64,000 nucleotides of DNA from Dallia pectoralis (GCA_029465975.1 CM055759.1:11262744-11326743), one strand, 5' to 3'; shown: positions 33,542-45,727, counted from the first letter of the stretch. A program made the numbers and translations. The notes: a model not told the origin generated them from the sequence alone.

Positions 33542-33674
33542 ATGAGGTTTACTAACAAGGTTCGGGAGGAGGACTTCCAGCTAATTAATTACAGGTGGAA
33601 GCCCTCAGCAATTAACAGCTAGAGGGTACATATAGACTCAGCAGTCTTACCTCGCTCCGCTGACAGCTCGCAGC
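33542..33674 (+). repeat. Ngaro split direct repeat A2
   Basis: Near-identical copy of A1, directly abutting B1 on its left. A spacer of about 53 bp (33675-33727) separates it from B2. Confidence 0.9.
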
Positions 33675-33727
33675 TTCCCCCACCACCCCTTCTCCGCTCA
33701 AATTCTAGTCCTAACCACTTACATGCG

Positions 33728-33867
33728 GGGGGTACTCTGGGTTCGGGCCAAATTCCGAGCCCGGAGCCCCGGGCCGGATTCCGAGCCCGGAACCCTCCCT
33801 CCGGACAGCACGCCAAATACGCATTAAACCTATATCCCTTAATTGGCATGTAAGTGCGAACTCGTGA
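33728..33867 (+). repeat. Ngaro split direct repeat B2 (right end of element)
   Basis: Near-identical copy of B1. It ends ctcgtga, after which the interrupted Tc1 sequence resumes with atgacctataatgtgaac. Confidence 0.9.
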
Positions 33868-34190
33868 ATGACCTATAATGTGAACAATTCAATTGAAAAA
33901 CAATCTGAAATCTTTGAGGTGGGAAAAATACAAAATAAAAACATTACAGTAACCTGGTTGCATAAGTGTGCACACCCTTATACTAATATTTTGTTGAAGC
34001 ATCATATGATTTTATTACACAACTCAGTCTTTTTGGGTTGGAGTCTATTAGCATGACTATTAGCTTGACTTGGCTTTGCCCACTCTTCTTTGCAAAAGCA
34101 CTTCAAATCTGTCAGATCGCGAGGACATCTCCTGTGCACAGCCCTCTACAGATCACCCCACAGATGTTCAATTGGATTCACTCCATATCC
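33868..34190 (+). mobile_element. Tc1-like element, continuation after Ngaro
   Basis: Starting gacctataatgtgaacaatt and running through tggttgcataag, cagtctttttgggttggagt and cttcaaatctgtcagatc, this matches the left part of the complete Tc1 copy (60478-60660). It is truncated near 34190 within the former transposase region. No coding capacity remains. Confidence 0.7.
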
Positions 34191-35370
34191 TGCAAATGTT
34201 TCAGTACAACATAGTACAGTTTTACCATAATTCTAAGCATAAATATTGTTCATTTACCTGTTGTTATTATTTATTTATAGTTTTTTTAAGCTTCATCTTT
34301 TTGAAGTGTGCAATAAATCTGGAGGTGACTTCAGATGTTCTGCTTCCTTTAATTTATTGACTCTAGCACAGAGGAAAGGCCTTCCTGGCACTTAGGCTGT
34401 CATGTCTGAATATAGATTTAATGAGGTGTATGCAGGTGATCAGTCTAAAGGTGGAGGTAGTTTTTACATGCCATTCTCCTCAGTACATCTTTGTGAGGAC
34501 GAGAGTGTGGAGAATGCATATAATTACATTATACAAGCCTGCACAACATACAACTTGACCTATTGGCTAAACCTGCCAATATGAAGACAAATGTCTGCAC
34601 TCTACGCCAACGTTTGATCAGACTTTAGTTTGAAGTGAGAGGGAGGAAGTCAGCAGACGACATATATGAGCCTGGAAAACCTACCATTTATTTGAAGTTA
34701 ATGAACACAAATGCCTGGTGGTGTGACATCACATGGAGTGTCATTTCTCATTGGTTATGTAACTAACACAACAAACACTATTATAATCAGTGTTAGAAAA
34801 CAAGGATATGTGCACTTCTACTGTCACCTCAGCCCAACTATGTCCTCCTACATTGGTATGTGTTAATTGATTGATTGGTTAATGAGTCCCAATCATTGTG
34901 GATTCCTCTCATGTGTGTTTGTCATGTGTCCATGCCATGTGATGTTCTATTTAAGCTGCACCTGTACCAATAAACGATTGATTGCGTGCATGTTTATTCT
35001 CTGTCTTTAGCCGGTATCTAGTCAAGCGCTGTTTAACAGTATGTTCTCTTTACATAGGTCATTTAGTAAGACTATATGCTGAATCTTAAAACTAACTATT
35101 CTGAACACTTACCCTAACACTGACATGTAACCTTTCATCCCCCATTTTCAAGGTGATAACCCACATCACAGACCTTACAGTGGTATCAGATAGTTCTGCC
35201 ATTCATCACACTAAATAAAAATGCTCTATCAAATATCAGGGAAATATTTATTCCAAGATTTAGCTTAGATGTTTTTGCACTATAGGGAGAAGGAAGTATC
35301 GTGATGGGCATTCTAACTACGCTACCGTGTAGCACTCTCACACAAATACTGCCACGGCCTCCACTTTGAA
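34191..35370. other. gene-free stretch
   Basis: No supported gene. A block near 34900-35030 (atttaagctgcacctgtacc ... caataaacgattgattg) looks like an interspersed repeat tail, but I cannot name it. Confidence 0.45.
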
Positions 35371-35379
35371 AACCACTGC

Positions 35380-35680
35380 TCTAGGCATCTCTGTGTTTGT
35401 GTTGTCCTCTAGGCATCTCTGTGTTTGTGTTTTCCTCTAGACATGTCTGTGTTTGTGTTGTCCTATAGGCATCTCTGTGTTGTCCTCTAGGCATCTCTGT
35501 GTTTGTGTTGTCCTCTAGACATGTCTGTGTTTGTGTTGTCCTATAGGCATCTCTGTGTTTGTGTTGTCCTCTAGGCATCTCTGTGTTTGTGTTGTCCTCT
35601 AGACATGTCTGTGTTTGTGTTGTCCTATAGGCATCTCTGTGTTTGTGTTGTCCTCTAGGCATCTCTGTGTTTGTGTTGTC
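35380..35680 (+). repeat. 28-bp minisatellite, about 11 copies
   Basis: Units of tcctctaggcatctctgtgt plus ttgtgttg, with ctataggcat and ctagacatgt variants in a roughly three-unit higher-order order. One unit is shortened near 35480. Minus-strand ORFs through it are artefacts. Confidence 0.9.
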
Positions 35681-35689
35681 CCCAATTAG

Positions 35690-37365
35690 AGGCAGCTGCC
35701 CTGCGTTGCCTTTAATTGGGGAGCCTATTTAGGTGGCTATTTTGCATCCATAGTGAATAGTCGGTGACAAGGCGTTGGCTGTTTTGTTTTAAGTTCTCAT
35801 TAAGACTGTGATATTCCATACCACTTCTGCGTCTGTGTCCTACTTAACCCTCAAAGTGACAGTTAGGTTATTTTGATACATAATATGCATTCCAATAAAT
35901 ACGTTTAAATGCCTCGACTTTTCATCCAATGATTTATGTACACGCTCCCGGTACCTTCTATTGAGAGGAGCAGTAATCATATGCAAATATATCCAGTGAA
36001 ATTAAATAATGCACGTGTACACACACATCCAAGACACACACATATATGCACTTACACAAACTCACAAAGGAAATAAAACATGTGTATATAAGTCAAAATA
36101 CAAATTTGATTAAGTGCGTCAAAAGAAAAAAACTGGTTCAGTTAGATTTTTTCACTGAAATAAATCAACAACACACAGAAAACGCAGGATGTAAACAGAG
36201 TTACTGTAGCTGCCATCACAGTCAGACAGTTAAGTTAATAGCTTAGTTAATATCATTTTTAAAATTAATTTTATTTTTCCAGGTAGGCCAATAGAGAACA
36301 CAACCTCATACATACAAAACGAGCACTCTACCACTGAACCACAAACTCCTCTATATAATAATATAATAAGAATGATTTACCTTTTTATAAGATTATTGGT
36401 ATTTGTTTTGTTTCATAAGAATACGTTTATTTTACTGTTTGGTATTTTAATAGCGGAACCAATATTTGTGTGCTATTTGGCCAGGTTATTCTAATAAGTA
36501 GTTGCCACGCATTACCACAAGAGGCAGCGCACCTGTGAACGATCGTCTGAAGTGAAGTTACGTTGCTGTATTGTAGCGCAAATTAAGAGTGGAAGTGATT
36601 AAAGTGTGAAGCTGGAAGTTCCAATTTTACTTCTCTTAAACTAACACGGCCAATGATGTAAGTGTATGTCGTTTTTTGCATTGTGCTTCGTTAACTGTTG
36701 CTAGCACAGTTCACGTGATAGCCTGCTTACGTTTAAGCATGTGGATTATGCAAGACCTATTTCATTATTCTGTCTGGCACTGCACCTAATTGCATATTAC
36801 TTTTTAGTTTTATCTAGTTCTCACTGCGTTTTAAAGACTTATTAAGAGAACGTTGAAACCATATTCCCGGCAAGGATATGCAAATAAAAGGCCATAGATC
36901 AAAAGAACGCCTTGTGATTGTGATTTGTGGGCAGTAACAGTTACACTGACATTTTCAAAGCGTATTTGCACATAATTTGTTACAGAAAGATAGATGGGAG
37001 GATGGAGGAGATGTAGTGACAGTTGGTATTGGGCCAAACTCACTGGACCATCGATAAGCTATTGCCTGGCAACACTGGATCTGCGGCACCATGTGAGAGT
37101 TGGTGTGTATATGTGGGGAAGGCATATTATAATTGCAGCTTGTTTTCACTTTCTCCATCCTCTTGAGAGTTTCCTAACAACTATAGATGTGTACATTTCA
37201 TAATTGGGTTACAGCGGTTATCTGCTTATTTAATTGAATCACAGGCAGTAACAAAATGCATTACAGTATGTTTGATTGTTAAAGGAAGCACAGGGGAGCA
37301 TGCGATGTAATATGATTCTGCCGTGTAACAGATTCGGGTGGTGTGTTTGTGTATCTGGGTGTGTT

Positions 37366-37404
<39 letters not shown>

Positions 37405-37783
37405 GTGACAGATTTGGCTAGACGTCTCAAGGACAGGCCTATGACGCCAAAAGCTCCTGTCACACCCAGAGACACGGCCTGGGATAATGAGGTGTCCCTG
37501 AGCATAGGAGCAAACACCTTCCTGTCACACGCACTCACACACGCATGTCAAAATGCACACACTGTTCTGCTGATGGGAGACAACCTGCAGTTAAGCGATT
37601 GTCAAATAAATCTATCAACGGCTACAACAGTTGGTTGTCATTTCTCTCTCTGAACTCTATTTTGGGTTCAGGAATCAGATGCAGTGACCTGTATGACAAA
37701 CAGACAGATTTGTCTCCAAACTGCCGTGTTCCTGCTTCAGAGTCATGCCTTTGTTATTCCTGTCCACCCCGCCTACACACACA

Positions 37784-37820
<37 letters not shown>

Positions 37821-40250
37821 ACACACAAACAGTTTTGTCAGTGAGACGCAGCTGTTAATGTCACCTGCTTTTTTATGTTCTCTGCTTCATTTCAGAGTCA
37901 CAGACTGTGTGTGTCACCTCATTCACAAAGCTGTGTCACTGCCCTTCGTGACCTCTCCCTGTGACCTCTTCCAGGTCAATGACCGCCGCCAGACATTTAG
38001 GACTGCCACATCTTCACTGGCTATAAATTTCACAACCGCCAGAGGGAAAGAAGAAAGATGGAGGACATAAGAGCAGGCATCTCTTGTGTGAAGCATCAGA
38101 CATATATATATATATATATTCCAGGAACGGAAAAGTATCAGCTTCCTGTTCTTCCTTTGCAATGAGTCTAATTCTGACCAGGTGTGTGGACTTCACAGCC
38201 AATCAAAAGCCTCAATGAAGGTGTGTGGACTTCCCAGCCAATCAAAAGCCTCAATTAATCAGTTATGTGCAATGGAGAACAACATTCTGTTGAAGACACC
38301 CTGTGTGCCTAGAGATTGAGTTAGATAACGTGAGTTAAAGATACTGTCTCCATCATTCAAGCATTGATCTTTGTTATTCTATTCTGTTCGTTCCGTTTCC
38401 CGTTTCTCCTTGAACGTCCTTATTGGGGAAACGTCTTTTTAACAGCTTGTGGCAACACAAACCAATTACATGATACAAAAACTCCCAGCACGGAATGCAA
38501 TTATCTAAGTAAAAATCATCACCCTACATCTGCCACATCAAGACGTGCCACAATGAACTCCTCATTCTTCTAAATCAGTACCAAATATCAGTGATCAGAA
38601 GAGGATGAACTGGTACATTTCTGCAGTTTCATAATGTCTGTCTTGCTTTCGCGACATCAAATATCGAAGGATATTACAAACAGTGGCATTTAATCTCATC
38701 CTTCACTCCCTCACAGCTCTTTTTCCATTTCCAAGTTTACCCATCTCATTGTGAGGTAAATGCAACATATAAGCATGGCGTCAACACTGTTAGCGGAAGT
38801 GGGTCACACAACATGTGAAAAAAGCATTGATTTGCCTCCAGACGGACTTTAGGGAAGGCTTAGCTTCCTGCTCAAGTCATTTAGGCGGATAGCATTTATT
38901 GCCATGTACTTCTGTATTCCCATCTCAGGCTTCTGAAGAGGCTCGCTCATCGAGGAATATTAATAGGATGAAGCATCAACTGGGGCCTAGCAGGTATCCA
39001 TGCTGCCTATCTGAAACTCTGAGGAAAGGGAACGGATGTCTTATTGCTTGACTGCAGAGCATGTGGAGTACGTGAGGATACACATTATGACTTGGATACA
39101 AGCAGATTTAATACTTCAGTACATTAGGTGCATTCACTTTGTATCTTTGACCAGGGCTAAGGGAGCTTTATGCCCGTTTCACTTTATATCTTAGCCCGGG
39201 GTAGCTGGCTCTGCTCCAGAACTGGATTAGTACAAACACTTAAAGCTAGTCTCAGAACCACGGCGACAAAATAACCAGTGGGAACCTAGAACATCATAAA
39301 ATGTTTTTTTGTAGGTTCAGAACAGCTGCACTTTCATGCCAGTTTGCTTTTACTAAGGAACTTTTTAGTGAACATGCTGAGCCAAGTATCTTCTCCCATT
39401 CTACAACTCATGATCCTATTCTCTCGTTAGGATTTTTTGGTTTCTTTGCATAGTTCAACAAAGTAAGTTTGACAAAAAAAGGCAAAAAAGTTATATGACG
39501 TGCATGTGAGAGAGACAAGCCACAATACACAGAGGAAAGCAATGGAGCAATGCTTCTCCCGGCTCATTTACAGATGTTCAACTTCAGAATTCTCATTACG
39601 TTTGTTTTTGTGAAGAATCAGGAGACGAGGAGAGGATGCTAATTTTGGCGATCGGCAAAATACTTCCACAGTTTTCTCTCTCTTGCTGTCCCTCTCTACA
39701 CCAACTCTCTCAGTTGACCAAGCTTTGAAGTCCATGTTCCTCTATGTGTGCCTTCCAGAGACTTCCAGAGGTTTCTAGATGTTTAAACGCATAAGCCGTT
39801 ATCTGGAGCACAGCAAAGGTGTTTTATGCATTACCTCTCCCCCGCGTCTCCTCTATATCCTTTCTTCTCCCCCTCCCATCTCTCATCTCCCCCTCCAATC
39901 TCTGTTCTCCACTCCCCCTCTTATCTTACTCCCATCTATCTCCCAGAGAAGGAATCAAAGTCCCTAATGGTACCACAGTGAAGAGGTTGGGGAAACGGAA
40001 ATATGGCAGCGAGGCAATGAAAGGAAAATGGAAGGTTTTGGCTTTTATCAAATGTTTCATTATACTGTCTGCTGGGATGTTGCACTGAAAACTGACATCC
40101 TCCCTGTAGACTGAAGACGTGTTGACATCAGAATGTGGGAATGTTGTTTCCAGGAAAAAACAAGGTGCCGACACAGTGGGGGTGATAGGGTGTCACCCTC
40201 ACTGCCGACACAATACATCTACTTTTGTTTCTCTGTTTGGGGTTACTCAC
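35690..40250. other. gene-free stretch with microsatellites
   Basis: No supported gene. It holds (GT)n at 37366-37395, (CA)n at 37780-37828 and (TA)n at 38101-38119. A 44-bp direct duplication lies at 38178-38262 (ggtgtgtggacttcacagcc and its copy). A short interspersed repeat in reverse orientation sits at 36260-36350 (ttatttttccaggtaggcca). Pyrimidine-rich DNA covers 39830-39950. The ORFs at 37276-38070 come from the GT/CA runs. Confidence 0.5.
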
Positions 40251-41254
40251 AGTAGTGATGTAATATAGTAGTAGTGGTGGTGGGGTGGTGGTATAGTAGT
40301 GATGTAGTAGTAGTGGTATAGTAGTGATGTAGTAGTAGTGGTGGTATAGTAGTGTTGAAGTAGTAGTAGTAGTAGTATTGGTGGTGGGGTGGTGGTAAAG
40401 TAGTGATGTACTTGTAGTAGTAGTGGTGGGGTGGTGGTATAGTAGTGATGTAGTAGTAGTAGTGGTGAGGTGGTGGTATAGTAGTGATGTAGTAGTACTA
40501 GTAGTAGTGGTGGTATAGTAGTGATGTATTAGTAGTAGTGGTGGTATAGTAGTGATGTAGTAGTACTAGTAGTAGTGGTGGTGGGGTGGTGGTATAGTAG
40601 TGTTGAAGTAGTAGTAGTAGTGGTGGTGGGGTGGTGGTAAAGTAGTGATGTACTTGTAGTAGTAGTGGTGGGGTGGTGGTATAGTATTTATGTATTTGTT
40701 GTAGTGGTGGTGGGTTGGTGGTGGTAGAGTAGTGATTTACTAGTAGTAGTAGTAGTAGTAGTGGTATAGAAGTGATGTACTAGTAGTAGTGGTGGTGGGG
40801 TGGTGGTATAGTAGTGATTTACCAGTAGTAGTGGTGGTGGTATAGTAGTGGTGTATTCATTGTAGTAGTGTTGGGGTGGTGGTATAGTAGTGATGTACTA
40901 GTAGTGGGGTGGTGGTATAGTAGTGATGTATTAGTTGTAGTGGTGGTGGGGTGGTGGTGGTGTAGTCGTGATGTACTAGTAGTAGTAGTGGTGGAGTGTT
41001 GGTATAGTAGTGATATACTTGTAGTGGTGGTGGAGTGTTGGTATAGTAGTGATGTACTAGTAGTAGTGGTGTATTCATTGTAGGAGTGTTGGGGTGGTGG
41101 TATAGTAGTGATGTTCTAATAGTAGTGGTGGTGGTATAGTAGTGATGTATTAGTTGTAGTAGTGTTGGGGTGGTGGTATACTAGTGATGTACTAGTAGTA
41201 GTGGTGGGGTGGTGGTATAGTAGTGATGTACTAGTAGTAGTGATGGGGTGGTGG
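40250..41254 (+). repeat. GTA/GTG-rich minisatellite, left (irregular) half
   Basis: Imperfect units combine gtagtgatgtactagtagta and gtggtggggtggtggtata, with a 39-bp base period but many length variants and extra GTA triplets. The array is cut by the hAT element starting at 41255 and continues, far more regularly, at 43300. Valine/tryptophan-rich frames are artefacts. Confidence 0.9.
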
Positions 41255-41538
41255 CAGAGGTGTGAACTCGAGTCATGTGACTTGGACTCGAGTCAGACTC
41301 GAGTCATGAATTTGATGACTTCAGACTCGACTCGACAAAATGTACAAAGACTTGCAACTCGACTTGGACTTGAACATCAATGACTCGTGACTTCACTTGG
41401 ACTTGCGCCTTTTGACTCGAGAAGACTTGCTACTTCCCATGAAAACTGGGGAAGAAAATGTTCACACGGCCGCGCCGCTCTCAGTTTATCTGCATCTGTG
41501 AAAAAAATGCATGCAGAGAGCACGCGCGCTGCCTGCAC

Positions 41539-41686
41539 GACATCCAATCACTGTAGTCCCACGTTGTTTTGATTGGACATCCAATCACTGTAGTCCCACG
41601 TTGTTTTGATTGGACATCCAATCACTGTAGTCCCACGTTGTTTTGATTGGACATCCAATCACTGTAGTCCCACGTTGTTTTGATTA
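41539..41686 (+). repeat. four perfect 37-bp tandem copies inside hAT element
   Basis: Units start at 41539, 41576, 41613 and 41650 with gacatccaatcactgtagtc then ccacgttgttttgattg; only the last unit shows a change (gattag). Each has a CCAAT on the plus strand and an ATTGG at the unit boundary. Confidence 0.9.
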
Positions 41687-42013
41687 GACAGCATCCAAGC
41701 AGGCACATTGCAAGACAACCAATGAAGCACAAGCAACAACGCGCCAGTTGGCAAAATGATACCGAATATAGTTTCGTTTGGCTATAAAAATTACGAGTTA
41801 GTCGACAAAAAAAAGAGTTGCAATTTGCAAAACATGTGGGTCGAAGATTACAGACGCACACACGTCTCTATGGAGTCATTCCAATTATATTATTATTTTT
41901 TCAGAAGTGATCATTTTGAGGAGTGAGGATTTTATTAATGACATGTTTAAAAAAGTTCAGGCTAAAAGGACCCATGTCTATTTGAAAGTTAAACTGTTTT
42001 GCAATATGAGGTT

Positions 42014-42928
42014 AGGGCTGGACAATAATTCAATATCAATATATATCGCGGTAAAAAAAATCAATAACGGTGATATGATTTCTAAACACATTTTCGATAT
42101 TTCAATATTTTTGCTGATCTCCAACACGGCAAGTTTAAGTTTACAAAATACGCAATTCAAACGTGACTGAACGAGCTTCCATAAGTGAGGAGAAAGCAGA
42201 CAGTTGATATGAGAGGAAAGACTAATTCAGTGGTAGGGAAGTGGTTTAACTTTCTGAGATCTGATAAACTTCAGGTTTCAGCGTGATGCTAAATGTGCCG
42301 GAGAATGAGAGGCTCAAAAGCGCATAAAGCCGATATAGGAGCTTGGATCTTCCGCGTTGACTGGCCCATGACGTCATGATGGACATGCGCTTTTGAGCAC
42401 TCTCATTCTCCGAGCATGTTGCGACATGCGCGTTCATGAGCTTCTCTGTCGTGTCTCTTAAATCCACGGTCACGTAGCGAACTCATGAACTCACCTCTTC
42501 ATTGTCTAACATGTTCACGAACTTTAAACGATATGTTTATAAGAACAAGTTTTGTTGCAGGAAGTTTTGTGTAAAGAATAATATAATCAGCCTATGTTAT
42601 TGTTTAAAGTTAAATATATTAATAAGGTCAGTCTCAGAGTCAAATTGCTTATTTTACTTTTCTTGTTTGTATAAGGTTAAAATCAAATAAAAGTTGAACT
42701 TTAATTTATTTGTACCGTTATATTTCTAAAATATTATTTAGTTTTATAGGAGGAGGCTCAAAAGACTTGGCAAATGTATTTTTCAGAAGATTGTATACAG
42801 ACATCCATTGTGGGTGTTCATGGCATTTTTTCTGAGGCTTTTATATTGTTCATATCGATATCGGAATTATGTCGTATCGACCGAAATTAAGAAATATATC
42901 GTGATATAAATTTTTTCCATCCAGCCCT
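42014..42928. mobile_element. nested hAT-like element (agggctgg termini)
   Basis: The termini agggctggacaataattcaa and, at the right, ccatccagccct are inverted. Subterminal regions have atatcgcgg / tatatcgtgatat motifs typical of a common fish hAT group. Flanks (gaggtt and taggtc) show no clean 8-bp duplication, so the exact edges are uncertain. It contains an imperfect 26-bp inverted repeat (42300-42325 and 42385-42411) and no recognised transposase. Confidence 0.65.
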
Positions 42929-43299
42929 TAGGTCAATACAATACAGGGCTGAAGTTGCTGTGCATTGTTCTAGTGCAATATGCTGTTGAAATACAAGCAT
43001 TTTTTGTGAAATTAAATTTTCTGTTTTTTTACTGTATTAATGTCATTGTATAAAAAGAGGTTTAAATAAATACAAATCTTACAGACATACATGATTTGTA
43101 TAAATTCTGTGGTAAGATGACTTGAAATGACTCGAAACTAAAATGGTAGGACTTTGGACTCGACTTGAGACTTGTTGGCTTTGACTTGTGACTCGACTCG
43201 GGACTTGCCTCATCTTTGACTCGACTTGACTCGGGACTCGAGGGCAAAGACTTGAGACTTACTTGTGACTTGCATAACAATGACTTTGTCCCACCTCTG

Positions 43300-44360
43300 G
43301 GTGGTGGTATAGTAATGATGTACTAGTAGTAGTGATGGGGCGGTGGTATAGTAGTGATGTACTAGTAGTGGTGGTGGGGTGGTGGTATAGTAATGATGTA
43401 CTAGTAGTAGTGATGGGGTGGTGGTATAGTAGTGATGTACTAGTAGTAGTGGTGGGGTGGTGGTATAGTAATGATGTACTAGTAGTAGTGATGGGGTGTT
43501 GGTATACTAGTGATGTACTAGTAGTAGTGGTGGGGTGGTGGTATAGTAATGATGTACTAGTAGTAGTGATGGGGTGGTGGTATAGTAGTGATGTACTAGT
43601 AGTGGTGGTGGGGTGGTGGTATAGTAATGATGTACTAGTAGTAGTGATGGGGTGGTGGTATAGTAGTGATGTACTAGTAGTAGTGGTGGGGTGGTGGTAT
43701 AGTAGTGATGTACTAGTAGTAGTGTTGGGGTGTTGGTATACTAGTGATGTACTAGTAGTAGTGGTGGGGTGGTGGTATAGTAGTGATGTACTAGTAGTAG
43801 TGCTGGGGTGGTGGTATAGTAGTGATGTACTAGTAGTGGTGGTGGGGTGGTGGTATAGTAGTGATGTACTAGTAGTGGTGGTGGGGTGGTGGTATAGTAA
43901 TGATGTACTAGTAGTAGTGATGGGGTGGTGGTATAGTAGTGATGTACTAGTAGTAGTGGTGGGGTGGTGGTATAGTAGTGATGTACTAGTAGTAGTGCTG
44001 GGGTGGTGGTATAGTAGTGATGTACTAGTAGTGGTGGTGGGGTGGTGGTATAGTAGTGATGTACTAGTAGTAGTGATGGGGTGGTGGTATAGTAGTGATG
44101 TACTAGTAGTAGTGGTGGGGTGGTGGTATAGTAGTGATGTACTAGTAGTAGTGTTGGGGTGTTGGTATACTAGTGATGTACTAGTAGTAGTGGTGGGGTG
44201 GTGGTATAGTAGTGATGTACTAGTAGTAGTGCTGGGGTGGTGGTATAGTAGTGATGTACTAGTAGTGGTGGTGGGGTGGTGGTATAGTAGTGATGTACTA
44301 GTAGTAGTGATGGGGTGGTGGTATAGTAGTGATGTACTAGTAGTGGTGGTGGGGTGGTGA
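43300..44360 (+). repeat. 39-bp minisatellite, right (homogeneous) half, about 27 copies
   Basis: Regular units contain gtagtgatgtactagtagta and gtggtggggtggtggtata. Neighbouring units alternate (gtggtgg versus gtgatgg or gtgctgg), giving a 78-bp dimer. A rare variant gtgttggggtgttggtatac recurs at 43722 and 44151, exactly 429 bp or 11 units apart, showing a segmental duplication. The 342-residue ORF (GWWYSSDVLVVVV repeats) is a by-product of the 39-bp period. Confidence 0.95.
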
Positions 44361-44671
44361 TAAGGTAGTTATTTAATTTTAGCAGTTCTGGTGAAACAAG
44401 CTACTGAGAACGAGAATACGTGATCTGTGAAGGGAAGTTTAAACCACTGCAAGACATTGAGATGTGAAAGGCATGAAGAGTTTGAAGTGAGAAATTGATG
44501 TACAAAAGAGAATGTCAACATTGTCTCTATTTAAAGACAACCTGTGTAATAAATTATTTACCATCATACCAGAGCACTGTTGAATTTAAACCATTTATCA
44601 CAAGTATAATAGAGAACTGACTGACTGTTCTCTTGGCCTGTTCTGTATGCTGTTCACAGACAGCCCCTCAC
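44361..44671. other. gene-free spacer
   Basis: Unique-looking sequence between the 39-bp array and the CA tract, with no gene seen. Confidence 0.5.
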
Positions 44672-44925
<254 letters not shown>

Positions 44926-45069
44926 GTGTATTCCTATCATTGTGAAGACCAAATGTGATTCTGATGATCAATCATGCGATTTTGCTAAATGTCTGTGTGA
45001 TTCTGATGAATGTTTATGTAATTCAGATGAATGTCTAAGTGAATCTGATGACTGCCGATGTGATTCAAA

Positions 45070-45727
45070 TTAATGTTCATGTGACTCTGATGTATGTCCA
45101 TGTGGTTCTGATGTATGTCTAAAGATTCTGATGTATGTCTAATGATACTGATGTATGTCTAATGATACTGATGTATGTCTAATGATACTGATGTATGTCC
45201 ATGTGATTCTGATGTATGTCTAAAGATTCTGATGTATGTCTAATGATACTGATGTATGTCTAATGATACTGATGTATGTCTAATGATACTGATGTATGTC
45301 CATGTGATTCTGATGTATGTCTAATGATACTGATGTATGTCTAATGATACTGATGTATGTCTAATGATACTGATGTATGTCCATGTGATACTGATGTATG
45401 TCTAAAGATTCTGATGTATGTCTAATGATACTGATGTATGTCTAATGATACTGATGTATGTCTAATGATACTGATGTATGTCCATGTGGTTCTGATGTAT
45501 GTCTAAAGATTCTGATGTATGTCTAATGATACTGATGTATGTCTAATGATACTGATGTATGTCTAATGATACTGATGTATGTCTAATGATACTGATGTAT
45601 GTCCATGTGATACTGATGTATGTCTAAAGATTCTGATGTATGTCTAATGATACTGATGTATGTCTAATGATACTGATGTATGTCTAATGATACTGATGTA
45701 TGTCTAATGATACTGGCGTATGTCCAT
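45070..45727 (+). repeat. 20-bp minisatellite with higher-order structure, left part
   Basis: The base unit is gatgtatgtctaatgatact. At intervals a variant with tccatgtgattct followed by one with tctaaagattct marks the start of a higher-order block of about 80, 101 or 121 bp. A degenerate run upstream (44950-45070, gatgaatgt variants) is probably the older edge of the same array. It is interrupted by a hAT element at 45728. Confidence 0.9.

Larger units (their letters stand above)
28911..33867 (+). mobile_element. Ngaro-type tyrosine-recombinase retrotransposon
   Basis: The roughly 5-kb element has the A1-[ORFs]-B1-A2-B2 split direct repeat architecture typical of the Ngaro branch of DIRS-like retrotransposons. 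It encodes, in order, a gag-like region, RT/RNase H and a tyrosine recombinase, and no DDE integrase. A1 (28911-29041) and A2 (33542-33674) begin atgaggtttactaacaaggt. B1 (33402-33540) and B2 (33728-33867) begin gggggtactctgggttcggg. The repeats are nearly identical between copies while the ORFs carry several frameshifts. It sits inside a Tc1 element, so it is the younger insertion. Confidence 0.85.
41255..43299. mobile_element. hAT-type element inserted in the minisatellite, 8-bp TSD
   Basis: The left end cagaggtgtgaactcgagtc and the right end ccacctctg form the inverted termini CAGAGGTG/CACCTCTG. The flanking GGTGGTGG at 41247-41254 and 43300-43307 is an 8-bp duplication, and removing the element with one copy restores the minisatellite unit. 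Subterminal DNA is full of gactcgactc/gacttg motifs. No transposase was recognised. A 37-bp sequence (gacatccaatcactgtagtc ...) is repeated four times at 41539-41686, and another element is nested at 42014-42928. Confidence 0.85.

Noticed and set aside
37276..38070. Overlapping ORFs around 37.3-38.1 kb as a gene
   Set aside because: They owe their length to GT and CA runs; no conserved motif or splice structure.
43332..44360. 342-codon GWWYSSDVLVVVV repeat protein
   Set aside because: By-product of the 39-bp minisatellite. The same array is cut by a transposon and is irregular on the left.
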